A stretch of DNA of 64,000 nt from Streptomyces phaeolivaceus (GCF_009184865.1 NZ_CP045096.1:6076001-6140000); one strand, 5' to 3'. Shown: positions 27,082 through 36,503, numbered from the stretch's first letter. A program made the numbers and translations. Notes: a model not told the origin generated them from the letters alone.

Positions 27082-28434
27082 GTGACGACGTATCAAGACG
27101 CGGTGGCCGTGGAAGCAACGATAGCCGAGCGGGCGTGGGGTGAGGCGTTCGGGAGGGCGATGCGGGCGGTCGCGGGCTGCTTCGCGCGACGTGAAGCTCG
27201 GGCGACGGCGGCGGAGTTGGTCGCGGGGCTGCTGCTGGAGGTGGACACGCGGAACTGCTGGACGCTCGCGCAGGTTCTGGGGCATCCGGGTCCGCACCGG
27301 CTGCAGCACCTGCTTTCGCGCGCCCGGTTCGACCATGAGCGGGCCCGGCAGGAGATCGCCTGCCTCGTGATCGATGAACTCGCCGGTCAGAGCGTGGTGT
27401 TGGTGGCGGACGAGACGGGGGATGCGAAGTCGTCCACGGACTGCGTGGGCGCCGGCCGACAATACTCCGGTGCAATCGGCGGTGTCGGACTGTGCCAGGT
27501 GGCGGTGCACCTGGCGGCTGTCACCTCGACGACGAAGGTGATCATTGACCGGGCCCTGTATCTCCCGGCGGACTGGGCTGCGGACGAGGAACGCCGCGAG
27601 GTCGCCGGAGTGCCGGAGGAAATCGCCTTCGCGACGAAGCCGCAGCAGGCGCTGGCCATGGTCACCGACGTGTTGGCCGCCGGGCTGAAGGCCCGCTGGT
27701 TCGCAGGCGACGAGGTGTACTGCGGGCGCGAACTACGCCGGGGCGTACGGGCGCTGGGGCTCGGCTACACCGTTGGCATCGCCGCCACCTACCAGGTCAT
27801 CGACGGGACCGGACGCCGGTGGGAGGCCCGCAAAATGATCAACAAGGTGCGGCCCGGACAGTGGATGCGCCGGCAGACCGGACACGGCACCAAGGGCACC
27901 CGCGAGTACGACTGGGCCTGGCTCGACGTCCGCCCCGACGACGCTCCCGACGAGCACCGGAACGAGAAGGAGGCCGGGACGAGTGTGCTGGTCGCGCGGC
28001 GGCACCGCTACACCGGCGAGGTGTCCTACTTCCGCTGCCGGGCACCCGGCGACGTCTCGCTCGGCACGCTGGTGGAAGTGATCTGTCGCAGGTGGCGGAT
28101 CGAGGAAACCTTCCAACTCGCCAAGGGCTTCACCGGACTCGACCAGGGCCAGGTGACCTGCTGGAACTCCTGGATGCGCTGGTCACTGTTCTCCCTGATC
28201 GCCGCCGCCGTCCTTGCCCTCACGGCCACCGCCGTCCACGACGCTGCCGAGGACGAGCCCGCGCTCGTCCCGCTGAGCTGCCCCGAGCTCGTCCGGCTCC
28301 TGCGAGCCCTCGTGCTGCCGCCACCCGTCCGCGACCGCGAGCACGTCCCGCACTGGACCGCCTGGCGGCGCCATCACCAAGCCGTCGCGACCGCCTGCCA
28401 CCATCACCGACACCGCCGTCACGACCAACCGTGA
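27082..28434 (+). CDS. IS701-family DDE transposase
   Basis: This 450-residue transposase has the three acidic catalytic blocks: VLVADETGDAKSST (first Asp, about residue 110), WFAGDEVYCGRELR (second Asp, about 212) and RRWRIEETFQLAKGFTGLDQ (Glu, about 338, in a YREK-like motif). Such enzymes move the IS by cut and paste. The GTG at 27082 lies 75 bp inside the left inverted repeat. The frame is complete, with a His/Arg-rich tail (HHHRHRRHDQP). Confidence 0.9.
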   Translation: MTTYQDAVAVEATIAERAWGEAFGRAMRAVAGCFARREARATAAELVAGLLLEVDTRNCWTLAQVLGHPGPHRLQHLLSRARFDHERARQEIACLVIDELAGQSVVLVADETGDAKSSTDCVGAGRQYSGAIGGVGLCQVAVHLAAVTSTTKVIIDRALYLPADWAADEERREVAGVPEEIAFATKPQQALAMVTDVLAAGLKARWFAGDEVYCGRELRRGVRALGLGYTVGIAATYQVIDGTGRRWEARKMINKVRPGQWMRRQTGHGTKGTREYDWAWLDVRPDDAPDEHRNEKEAGTSVLVARRHRYTGEVSYFRCRAPGDVSLGTLVEVICRRWRIEETFQLAKGFTGLDQGQVTCWNSWMRWSLFSLIAAAVLALTATAVHDAAEDEPALVPLSCPELVRLLRALVLPPPVRDREHVPHWTAWRRHHQAVATACHHHRHRRHDQP

Positions 28435-28439
28435 TCAAG

Positions 28440-28461
28440 AACTACAGCTGCCGTGACAGTC
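28440..28461 (-). repeat. Right terminal inverted repeat of the IS
   Basis: 22 bp, perfect inverted copy of 26985-27006, beginning 5 bp after the transposase stop codon. Confidence 0.9.
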
Positions 28462-28641
28462 GGTGGACAAGCGTGCGTGAGGGCTCGCCAGAAGCGCCTC
28501 GCCGTCCCTGGGGGAGCTGAGGGTTTCCGGGTGCCTTGGGAATGGTGGGCGGCAGCGTAGGGCTTGTGCTGTTCTGACAGGCTGAGGGAACCCTGGCTGC
28601 CGAGGGGCGATGTCACGGGTGAGGTTCCCGCCGCAGCGTCG

Positions 28642-28668
28642 CCCACGGACGGGACCCCCGTCCGTGGG
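28642..28668. terminator. Strong hairpin between the IS and the next gene
   Basis: CCCACGGACGG at 28642-28652 and CCGTCCGTGGG at 28658-28668 form a perfect 11-bp stem with the 5-base loop GACCC. No U-run follows. It lies just before the frameshifted gene, so it could be a terminator of the earlier locus or a leader hairpin. Confidence 0.5.
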
Positions 28669-28700
28669 AGGATCCGAAGGTAGGCCGGAGTGCCGCGGAG

Positions 28701-29965
28701 GTGGCAGCGTTGGTGGCGGACGAGGCGATGGCACAGCGCCTGCTGGCTTGGCTGCTGCCCGACGGTGACCCGCTCGTCGCGCTCTCGGCGGCCGAGGTCG
28801 AACGCTTCTGCTGGTACGAGCTGCCCTGCAAGTGGCACGCGGACCCCCTGAGCAGCGGCGGGTTGTCACCGTCCTGGCCGACCTGCTGACCCGAGTCGGC
28901 CGCGTTCGGGCCGCCGCGGTGTGCACGAGCGCGACCACGGCCCAGGTGCTGGCGGCCTGGCAGTGCTCCGAGGAGGCGGGCTTCGCGGCCTACCGCAAGG
29001 CCATGGCCGCCTCGCCCACGAACCCGCCCGACGTACCCGAGCTGAGCTGGGGGCAGGCCATGGGCATCCAGGAAGCGCTGGCCCGTGCCAACCTCGAACA
29101 TCGACTGGAGCAGGCTCTGGACGAGGGCGAGCTCGACCCGGACGTGCGTACGTTGCCGGCCGCGCGCCGACGGTTCGTCCAGCACTGGCTCACCGCCGTG
29201 CAGCCCGGGTTCGAGGGCCGCGCCCCGCTGGAGGCCGTGCGGCGTGAACGGCGCGAGTTGTGGGCCGCGGCGCCCCCGACCGAGCGCCGTGCTCTGCTCG
29301 CCGCCGTCTTGCCTGCCCTGGAGGAGCCGGTCGCGGCACCCGTGGACACGGCGGAACCGCTGCGGTGGCTGCTGGAGCAGATCGGCGGCGGTGTCACCCT
29401 GACCCAGGCCGGATACCTGCCACGGGAGGTGGTGGCTGCCGCGTTCGCCCGCTATTCGCACTGGTACCCGGTCGGCAAGGGACCGCGCTCGGAGGCGGAC
29501 CTGTTCCAGCTGGCCGACCTGCACGAACTCGCCCGCACCCACCGGCTGGTGACCAAGCGCCATCGCACGCTCAAGCTCTCGGCGGCCGGGCGCGCCCAGC
29601 TGGCGGATCACCAGCTGCGTCAGCATACGGCCGCGCTGGCCTGGCTCGGCACCACCGCGGCGGAGCGGCAGGTGGCCGAGTGCGCCTTGGGCGCGCTGTG
29701 GGCCGAGCCCCGGCTCCGCGAGGACCTGCGCGATGCCGTCCATCCGGTCCTTGCTGCGGGTTTCACCTACGATGGCGGTACCGCGGTGGAGGTGAAGGAC
29801 ACCGAGCGGCTGCTGTGGAGGTTCTGGCACACCGGCCGCGAACTCGGCTACCTCGACGAGCGGGACCGGTCCGTCGACGCCCCGATCTCCCTGTCCACCA
29901 CAGGCCGCTCGGCCGCCCTCGAGGCGCTCCGCGTCCTGGCCGAGGGGCCACGCAACCGCATCTGA
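28701..29965 (+). pseudogene. Conserved actinobacterial protein with a frameshift
   Basis: The N-terminal part in one frame reads ADEAMAQRLLAWLLPDGDPL, then EVERFCWYELPCKWHADPL. A shift at about 28850 continues in the next frame as EQRRVVTVLADLLTRVGRV, CTSATTAQVLAAWQCSEEA and onward to the stop at 29965. A one-base loss (ctg-gag-cag read as ctgagcag) explains it exactly. The second part stays open for over 1.1 kb with good codon bias and ends in winged-helix-like segments (DLHELARTHRLVTKRHRTL). I do not know the function. The IS701 element lies 240 bp upstream. A downstream-only product of 377 residues is possible. Confidence 0.65.
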
Positions 29966-29972
29966 GCGCGAC

Positions 29973-31148
29973 TCAGCGGGCTGTCAGGCCCGCGTCGGTG
30001 AGGCGCCGCATCAGCGAGGGCTTGCCGCGGTGCTGCTCGCGCAGGTTGTCAAGGCGTCGGGTGAACTCCTCGGGGGTGTCGGCCCGGTCGTGGACCTCAC
30101 GGAGATCCTTCAGGAGGGTGACGGCGGTGTCGTAGGGGCCGGGCTGTCTCTGCCCGATCAGGTGGGCGATGTCCTGCCACGCTTGCTCCGTGTTCCCGGC
30201 GAGGCGTTCCAGGTGGCTCTCGCGGGCCGATTGTTCGGCTCGGCGGGCTTGGGCGCGGGCCTGTTCCTGCTGCCGGGTGTGCTCGGTGCGCACCTCGTGG
30301 GCGGCGTCGAGGAGTTCTGCGGCTGAGCGGCGCCGGGCAGCAGTGGACGACACGGCTGTACCGCGGGACGCGGCGCGGTGGCGGGCCAGGAGCGCGGGGC
30401 CCGGTTGCGGGGCGGTGCCCAGGGCGGCGTCCAGCAGCAGGGTGTCCTTCTCGTGTGGTGGCAGGGCGCGGATCCAGGTGGCCAGTGCGTCCTTGTCGAT
30501 CGCCTGGGACGGGGCGGCATCACTGGCGCGGGCAGCCGCGGTGAGCAGATGCGGGTTGACGTGTAGGAAGTCCGCCAAGCTCTGTTGCGAGCCGGTGAGT
30601 TGGGCAAGGCCTGCGGGTACGGGCGGCTCGAGGATGGAGGTGTACTCGTCCTCGTCGACGTCCTCCTCCAGCTCCCAGCGGGTGAGCGCGGACAGCCAGG
30701 CCAGATAGAGGGGGCGCAGGTCGCCTGCGGCGAGTTCGGTACGCAGGGGGGTGAATGAGGCGAGGGTGAAGGAGGTCTCGAAGTCCCACTCGCCGCCGTC
30801 CTCGGCCTCGTAGGAGAAGTCGAGTACCAGGTGCCCTTTCCTGGTCCAGCAGCTCAAGGCGTCTTCCGCGCAGTACGGTTCGGCGCCGCGGGCGGGCAGC
30901 AGGGCGGTGGGCAGGCGCAGCATCAGGCGCCGCGAGCCCCAGTTGGCGAAGTGCAGATGGGCGTCGTACACCTGCTCCATCAGCTTGCGCTCATCGCCGC
31001 GGAAGTTGCCGTAGTGGTACTCGTTGACGAAATGCGTCGCGCTGATCCGAGCCCGGCTCGACAGCGCTCGCACCCCTTCGAGCTCGTCCTTCGCCAACGG
31101 TCGGTCGATGGCCTGGAACTCGTAGTACTGGTACTCGCTCACGGCCAT
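29973..31148 (-). CDS. Conserved protein of unknown function (YQYYEF family)
   Basis: This 391-residue soluble protein begins MAVSEYQYYEFQAIDRPL at the ATG 31148, continues with LSSRARISATHFVNEYHYGN and FRGDERKLMEQVYDAHLHF, and ends in a charged, probably coiled-coil part (about residues 270-330, rich in Arg, Glu, Gln). I remember similar conserved proteins of unknown function in many bacteria. It is divergent from an SNF2-helicase operon (174 bp between starts) and converges on the frameshifted gene with 7 bp between stops. A link with the helicase pair is suggested by position only. Confidence 0.7.
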   Translation of the reverse strand: MAVSEYQYYEFQAIDRPLAKDELEGVRALSSRARISATHFVNEYHYGNFRGDERKLMEQVYDAHLHFANWGSRRLMLRLPTALLPARGAEPYCAEDALSCWTRKGHLVLDFSYEAEDGGEWDFETSFTLASFTPLRTELAAGDLRPLYLAWLSALTRWELEEDVDEDEYTSILEPPVPAGLAQLTGSQQSLADFLHVNPHLLTAAARASDAAPSQAIDKDALATWIRALPPHEKDTLLLDAALGTAPQPGPALLARHRAASRGTAVSSTAARRRSAAELLDAAHEVRTEHTRQQEQARAQARRAEQSARESHLERLAGNTEQAWQDIAHLIGQRQPGPYDTAVTLLKDLREVHDRADTPEEFTRRLDNLREQHRGKPSLMRRLTDAGLTAR

Positions 31149-31321
31149 GCAGCCTACCGACACGCGCTGCGGCTCATCTCAAAGGACCTGGATGTGATTG
31201 CTTCTTCGGGCCCGTCCACGGTTACGGTCCCGGGCCCGGCGGTGCTGTCGGTAGGCTGGTCCACGCGGGTGACGGAGCGTGCCCGTTTCCATCGGTTCCG
31301 CTGCTCCCCGAGCGAGGTCGC
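31149..31321. promoter_or_regulatory. Divergent promoter region before the SNF2 helicase
   Basis: This 173-bp gap between the minus-strand ATG (31148) and the plus-strand TTG (31322) must contain both promoters. It includes TTACGGTCCCGGGCCCGGCG. No clear boxes were picked. Confidence 0.3.
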
Positions 31322-33064
31322 TTGAGTACCGTCACCCTTCGCCCTCCCACAGACGAGGGCTCGGCTCCGCGGCCCGAAGAACTGCCTGACACGTTCACGG
31401 TGTTGTTGGCCCACTTGGGCGCGGCTCCGGTGGATCCGGCCACCTCGGTGCTGGTGGACGCGGCGGTGGAGGTGTGGCGCAGGCCCGGTTTCGACTCCTT
31501 CCTGTCGCTGCCGCAGCTGTCCTTCGTGCCGTTCGGGTACCAGATGCAGACCGCTCAGACGGTGCTGCGGCGGATGCGTGGCCGGGCGATCCTCGCGGAC
31601 GAGGTGGGGCTGGGCAAGACCATCGAGGCGGGTCTGATTCTGTCCGAGCTGCGGATGCGGGGGTTGGCGGATCGGACGCTGGTGCTCACCCCGGCCGGGT
31701 TGGTGGAGCAGTGGCGTGAGGAGTTGGAGCGCAAGTTCGGCCTGCCCACGGTGATCGCCCGGGGTCAGGGCTGGGAGGAGGCGGACGCGGAGCGGCCGGT
31801 GGTGCTCGCCTCGATCGCCGCCGCGCGCCGTGAGCCGCTGAAGTCCCGGCTGACCGCGGGGCAGTGGGATGTGGTGGTGGCGGACGAGGCGCACCGGTTG
31901 CGCAATCCGCGCAGTGCCTCGGGGAAGCTCGCCCGGGCCTTGCGTGCCCGCTATCTGCTGCTGCTCACCGCGACTCCGGTGGAGAACCGGTTGCAGGATC
32001 TGTACGAGCTGGTGAGCCTGGTCGCGCCCGGGTTGCTGGGTACCCCCGCGCAGTTCCGCCAGCGGCACGCCGGAGCCGGGACGGATCCATCGGCGCCGCG
32101 CAACCTGGACGCGTTGCGGGCCCGTACCCGTGAGGTGATGGTGCGTCACCGGCGCAGCGAGGTCGAGGTGCTGCTGCCGCAACGGCTGGCCGAGACGGTG
32201 CTGGTGACGCCCTCGCAGGAGGAGGCGGAGCTGTACGCGGGCATCGCGGCCAGGATCAGGGCGGAGTCCAGGGGCGCGTCCTCGGCGCGGCTGCTGACCC
32301 TGCGCGGGCTGACCCGGCTCGCCGGGTCGAGCCCCCAGGCTGCCGCGCCGACCCTGGCCAAGGCGGGCTGGCCGGACCTGGCGGCACTGGCCCGGGAGAT
32401 CAAGGGATCCACCAAGGCCGATCTCTTGCTGGAGCGGCTGCGCCGGCACAACGGGCAGGGGGAGAAGGTGCTGGTGTTCACCGCCTTCCGGCAGACCCTG
32501 GACACGCTCGCCGCGCGGCTGGAACGCGAGGGCGTGCCTGCGGCGGTCTACCACGGCAGCCTCTCGCGCCGGGACAAGGAAGCGGCGGTGGCGGCGTTCC
32601 GCGATTCCGCGCCGGTGCTGCTGTCCACGGAGTCCGCCGGCGAGGGCCGCAATCTGCAGTTCTGCCATGTGATGGCCAATGTGGACCTGCCGTGGAACCC
32701 CATGCAGATCGAGCAGCGCCTGGGTCGGCTGCACCGGGTGGGGCAGGAGCATGACGTGGTGCTGACCAATCTGGTCGCCCAGGGCACCATCGAACAACGG
32801 ATCCTGCACGTCCTCGAATCCAAGATCAATCTGTTCGAACTGGTCGTCGGCGAGCTCGACATGATCCTGGGCCGGGTGGACGAGGACTTCGACTTCGAGG
32901 CCTCCGTTTTCGACGCCTTCGCCACCGCGGGGGACGACGCGGAGTTCGCCGAACGCCTGGAGCGCCTGGGTGAGCGGCTGGTCAGTGCCCGCACGGACTA
33001 CCTGGACAGCCGCGGCGCGGTCGATCAACTGGTCGGCGGCGACGAGTGGGAGGCAGGCCGGTGA
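31322..33064 (+). CDS. SNF2/RapA-type superfamily 2 ATPase
   Basis: This 580-residue protein has the full SNF2 motif set: Q-like FGYQMQTAQTVLRRMRGRAI, Walker A ILADEVGLGKTIEAGLIL (about residue 100), LTPAGLVEQWREEL, DEAH box VVVADEAHRLRNP, LLLTATPVENRLQDLYEL, ESAGEGRNLQFCHVMANVDL and QRLGRLHRVGQEHDV. It therefore should translocate on double-stranded DNA or remodel nucleoprotein, like RapA. A TTG start at 31322 fits the conserved N-terminus. Its stop overlaps the next start by 4 bp (GTGA), so the two proteins are translated together and probably form a complex. SNF2 ATPases occur in defence systems (for example DISARM DrmD, Zorya ZorD); this gene set is not one I recognise. Confidence 0.85.
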   Translation: MSTVTLRPPTDEGSAPRPEELPDTFTVLLAHLGAAPVDPATSVLVDAAVEVWRRPGFDSFLSLPQLSFVPFGYQMQTAQTVLRRMRGRAILADEVGLGKTIEAGLILSELRMRGLADRTLVLTPAGLVEQWREELERKFGLPTVIARGQGWEEADAERPVVLASIAAARREPLKSRLTAGQWDVVVADEAHRLRNPRSASGKLARALRARYLLLLTATPVENRLQDLYELVSLVAPGLLGTPAQFRQRHAGAGTDPSAPRNLDALRARTREVMVRHRRSEVEVLLPQRLAETVLVTPSQEEAELYAGIAARIRAESRGASSARLLTLRGLTRLAGSSPQAAAPTLAKAGWPDLAALAREIKGSTKADLLLERLRRHNGQGEKVLVFTAFRQTLDTLAARLEREGVPAAVYHGSLSRRDKEAAVAAFRDSAPVLLSTESAGEGRNLQFCHVMANVDLPWNPMQIEQRLGRLHRVGQEHDVVLTNLVAQGTIEQRILHVLESKINLFELVVGELDMILGRVDEDFDFEASVFDAFATAGDDAEFAERLERLGERLVSARTDYLDSRGAVDQLVGGDEWEAGR

Positions 33065-35160
33065 TCCGGAAGGAGGCCGGGCTGGCCTTCTGGCTGGACT
33101 GGGTCGAGCACCGCGGCGGACTTTGGGAGGACGCCGGGGACACCGCCCTGGCACTCCTGCCCGCTGTCCTGGCGAGCGAGCTGGAGCTGCCTGAGGAGAC
33201 CGCGGTCACCGCCGACCCCGATGTCGCCCGCGAGGACGGCGCGCTGCTGCTGGTGACGGGGCACCCGATGGTCGCCAAGGCCGCGGAGAGCGTGCTGGCC
33301 GCGGGCGACACCGGCACCCTCACCCTGGCCGCGCCGCGCTCCGTGCCGCCCGATGCGGCCACGTTGCTGTCGAAGGCCCGAGAGCATCTGCCGGTCGACC
33401 ACGGCCGCCTGGACCCGCGCGCCGACGCCACCCTCGAGCGGGCCCTGCGGCCGGTGCTGCGCGTGGGCGCCCTGGTGGGCTACGAGCTCTCCGCGGAGGA
33501 CCACTTCCAGGAGCAGGCCGAGGTGTTCGTCGACGTACCCAGCCGCCTGCGGATGCCGGCGGGTGTGAGCGAGCGCCTCGCCCGCACCGGCCATGACCCC
33601 CGTGCCGAGAGCGCGCTGCCCGCCGGGCTCGCCGCTGCCTTGGACTACGCCTCCACGAGCCGGCCGGACCTGGCGGCGGCCCTCGCCGAGGCCCACCGGA
33701 TGCTGGAGGCCGCCGCCGTGCTGCGCCGTGACGGGCTGGCAGCACAGATCGGTGACGCGTACGCCAAGGAGCGCGCCCGCGCCGAGGAGTACTACGCCGC
33801 CGCCGTGGACTCCCTCCAGCGCCGCGCCGCCACCGCGCCCGAGGACCGCGCGGCACTGCTGCGCGCCCGTATCGAGAGCACGCGCGAGGAGCGCGCCCGC
33901 CGTCTGGCCGAGATCGCCGAAAAGTACCGTGCCCGCCACACACTCACTCCCTACCGGCTGCACCTGCTGAGAGTGCCGGTGCTACGCCTCGCGCTGGACG
34001 TCCGCAGGGGCGAGCGGCGCTACCCGCTGGATCTGGACTGGCTGCTGCCTGCCGGGGAGTTCGCCCCACTGCGCTGCCCGGCCTGCGCCCGAAGTGGTGC
34101 GCAGCTGGTCGCGGCCAAGACCCACCTGGGCTGCGACCGATGCCTGGCCCCCAAGCGCCCCACCCCGCGGCCGGCCCCGGAATCCGTACCCCCGCCTCGC
34201 GACGGCGCCGCCACGCACACTGCCGTATCCGCGGAACGCGCGGCGGCGCCGGTGCGTGCGGGCGCCACCCCTGCTGCGGGGCCGTCGGCTGCACGAAACG
34301 CCGAGGTCACAGGCGGCGCTGGGCCGCGAAGCAGAGGTGAGGCGAAGGCCGGGCGAATCGCTGAGGCGTCCGCAGCGCGCGCCGCCTCTGCCCGGTCTGT
34401 CGCACCCGGCCATGCCCAGTCCCCGCCGCAGCGCCGATCAGCCGATCCCCAGACCCTGCGGAAGCGGGCCTTCACCTTCTGGGAGCACGCCGCGGGGGGC
34501 GACCGCCGCAAGCTGGAGCGGCTGTGCGCCCCGGACTCGCCCGCCGCCGCCCTGCTGCGGCTGTACGGCGCGGCCGGGCCGCTGTACGGGATCGGCGTCG
34601 GCTCCCGGGAGCGGGTGGAGTCCTGCAGCGTCGCGGTCTTCCCCGCCGAGGGAAGACGCGGCTGGGACAGTGCCGGAGGCGAGGTCCACACCGATCGGGG
34701 ACGCCATGACTACCTGCTGCGCTGGTCCCTCGGGCCCGACCAGCTGATCGTCGAGGTCCTGCCTCACCGGACTCCCTTCGCGATGAATGCCAGCACCATG
34801 ATGGCGCGCTACCGCTCGGGCGGTACTGAGCCGGCCACCCGCCTCCCGCGCACCGGTGCCGAACTGGACCCGGTCGCCCACCTGCTGTGGCAGCACACCC
34901 CTGCCCGGCACGGGGCCCACCTGGCCGCACGGGCCCTGGCCTCCTGGTGGCGGCTGACCGATCCGCAGGCGTTGCGGGAGCGTTACCCGGCAGCGGTCCT
35001 CGCTGCCGCCGCCGAACGGTCCGCCTGCTACTGGAGCGGCGTCGGCGCAGGCGGCTACGGCGACGCCGCACGGCTGTGGCAGGTCCCCGAGGCCGACCTG
35101 CGCAAGGCCGGCACGCACCTGCAGCGCCTGCTGAAAGCGACCCAGGACCAGCCCTGGTAG
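33061..35160 (+). CDS. Coiled-coil/zinc-ribbon partner of the SNF2 ATPase
   Basis: This 699-residue protein starts with GTG at 33061, inside the stop of the helicase gene. It has an N-terminal globular part, an Ala/Arg/Glu-rich coiled coil (about residues 240-300, e.g. RARIESTREERARRLAEIAE), a zinc ribbon LRCPACARSGAQL ... LGCDRCLAPKRP (near 340-365), a Pro/Ala-rich disordered linker (about 370-460), and a C-terminal domain beginning FTFWEHAAGGDRRKLERLC. I do not recognise the family. Architecture and overlap suggest it loads or targets the SNF2 motor on nucleic acid. Confidence 0.75.
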   Translation: MIRKEAGLAFWLDWVEHRGGLWEDAGDTALALLPAVLASELELPEETAVTADPDVAREDGALLLVTGHPMVAKAAESVLAAGDTGTLTLAAPRSVPPDAATLLSKAREHLPVDHGRLDPRADATLERALRPVLRVGALVGYELSAEDHFQEQAEVFVDVPSRLRMPAGVSERLARTGHDPRAESALPAGLAAALDYASTSRPDLAAALAEAHRMLEAAAVLRRDGLAAQIGDAYAKERARAEEYYAAAVDSLQRRAATAPEDRAALLRARIESTREERARRLAEIAEKYRARHTLTPYRLHLLRVPVLRLALDVRRGERRYPLDLDWLLPAGEFAPLRCPACARSGAQLVAAKTHLGCDRCLAPKRPTPRPAPESVPPPRDGAATHTAVSAERAAAPVRAGATPAAGPSAARNAEVTGGAGPRSRGEAKAGRIAEASAARAASARSVAPGHAQSPPQRRSADPQTLRKRAFTFWEHAAGGDRRKLERLCAPDSPAAALLRLYGAAGPLYGIGVGSRERVESCSVAVFPAEGRRGWDSAGGEVHTDRGRHDYLLRWSLGPDQLIVEVLPHRTPFAMNASTMMARYRSGGTEPATRLPRTGAELDPVAHLLWQHTPARHGAHLAARALASWWRLTDPQALRERYPAAVLAAAAERSACYWSGVGAGGYGDAARLWQVPEADLRKAGTHLQRLLKATQDQPW

Positions 35161-35510
35161 TTGCGCATCGCGCCCGGAACGAACGTACTGGGACAAGCCG
35201 GTGTGGATGAGCAAGCTCCGTCTCAAGGGCCTGAAGGTCTTCGAGACGACGCACTTGCCGACAGCCTTGGCCTCGACTGCCGGGCGGACGCGCCCCGGGT
35301 CTGCGGGGCGCGCCATCGAGCCCCGCGGTTCAGGGCGGTCACGACGATCGGGACGACGGTGGCCCTGCGGTCGGCCCTGAGCACCCACAGGCACCGGCGG
35401 CCTCGCCTCCCCCTCGGCGAGGCCGCCCGTGCCTGGCCGCGGATCGAGGCGTCGCTGACGAACACCACAGCGACCGGCGGACAACGCTCGGGCAGGGGCA
35501 TACTGGGTGC
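35161..35510. other. Intergenic stretch without a recognisable gene
   Basis: About 350 bp between the zinc-ribbon gene and the small antitoxin-like gene. Frames are open on both strands, as usual at this GC content, but none gives family-like sequence. The motif CCCTGAGCACCC(A/G)CAGGC occurs here near 35378 and again near 36522, flanking the toxin-antitoxin-like locus. Confidence 0.4.
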
Positions 35511-35834
35511 ATGGAGTCACGGGTGCGGTATGCGGAGATCCGGCCCTACACGGTTCCGGAGACTTTGGAGGAGCTGGCTGGTCCGGTTGCGGGGGTGGTG
35601 GTTCTGCCGACCGTACTGGACTGGACGCCGAAGCGCGTCTACGACCTGTCGGACGACGTCGACCTGCGGATGCTCTATGAGACGGTCCTCCGTGAGGCCA
35701 TGCATGTGGAGGAGCTACGGCAGTTCCTGGACCCGGTGCTCCTCTCGACCGTGTGGCAGAGGCTGTGGCTTCCGCCGCGCGCACGGTTGATGTGGGAAGG
35801 GCGATTCCCGCAGTTGGCCCGCAGGGCTGCGTAG
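35511..35834 (+). CDS. Small protein upstream of an AbiEii-like gene (antitoxin candidate)
   Basis: This 107-residue protein (MESRVRYAEIRPYTVPETLE, then VLPTVLDWTPKRVYDLSDD, ending GRFPQLARRAA) stops 11 bp before the AbiEii-like gene. Type IV-like systems pair an AbiEii nucleotidyltransferase with an upstream small antitoxin. I therefore suggest an antitoxin or accessory role; the sequence has no domain I recognise. The frame is intact. Confidence 0.6.
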   Translation: MESRVRYAEIRPYTVPETLEELAGPVAGVVVLPTVLDWTPKRVYDLSDDVDLRMLYETVLREAMHVEELRQFLDPVLLSTVWQRLWLPPRARLMWEGRFPQLARRAA

Positions 35835-35845
35835 TATTCACCCGC

Positions 35846-36503
35846 ATGGATCCGTTTCATGCCCGACTCGCCCGTATCGGTCTTGAAGCCGCCGCGAGAT
35901 ACGGCTTCGTTCTGGCCGGCGGGTACGCCGTTCAGGCGCACGGGTTCCTGGAACGGCTGTCGGACGACGTCGACCTCTTCACAAACATCGCCGACCCCGT
36001 CGCATTCTCCGAGGCTGTCGAGGCGGTGGCTGCGGCCTACCGTGCGGCCGACCTGACCGTCGAGGTGGAGAAGTCCGCCGTGGTGTTCGCCCGGTTCGCG
36101 GTTGCCGACGAACGCGGGCACAGGGCGAAGGTGGAACTCGGGTGCGACTGGCGGGCTCGGCCGCCTGCGGTGTTGGAGATCGGTCCGGTACTGCACCCCG
36201 ATGACGCGGTGGCCAACAAGGTGGCCAGCTTTTCGGACGGGCCGCGCCACGGGATTACCTCGACGTGTGAATGCCGCGCTCGCCTCCGGGCGGTACTCCG
36301 GTGGGCGCCTGCTGCAGTTGGCGTCGGAGCACGACGCCGGGTTCGATCCGCGCTACTTCGCCCAAGCGCTACGGGCGGTCGACCGTTGGCCGGACCGGGA
36401 GTACGAGGTGTACGGCGTCGACGGCGGCCAGGTGGAGGATATGCGCCGACGGTTGCGCGCATGGGCTGCTGAGTTCGTTGACGAACGGCTTGACGAGAAA
36501 TGA
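35846..36503 (+). pseudogene. AbiEii-type nucleotidyltransferase toxin with two frame lesions
   Basis: The frame from the ATG 35846 encodes the nucleotidyltransferase core: YGFVLAGGYAVQAHGFLER, then LSDDVDLFTNI (the GG...DxD-type metal site) and VLHPDDAVANKVA. Near 36229 one base is missing, so FGRAAPRDYLDV is read from the third frame. At 36268-36269 an extra TG follows GTG, moving the sequence into a further frame: NAALASGRYSGGRLLQLAS, then VDGGQVEDMRRRLRAWAAE, with a stop at 36503. Minus one plus two leaves the gene out of frame. All family landmarks are present, so inactivation is recent. Confidence 0.75.

Larger units (their letters stand above)
26985..28461 (+). mobile_element. IS701-family insertion sequence, complete (1477 bp)
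   Basis: One transposase gene is bracketed by perfect 22-bp inverted repeats at 26985-27006 (GACTGTCACGGCAG...) and 28440-28461 (ending ...CTGCCGTGACAGTC). The ends and the open reading frame look intact, so it may still be mobile. I could not define a convincing target-site duplication: flanks read ...TTCCGG and GGTGG... . Confidence 0.85.

Noticed and set aside
31322..35160. Assignment of the SNF2 pair to DISARM or Zorya
   Set aside because: No DrmA/DrmB/methylase or ZorA/ZorB motor genes are present; only the SNF2 class is shared.
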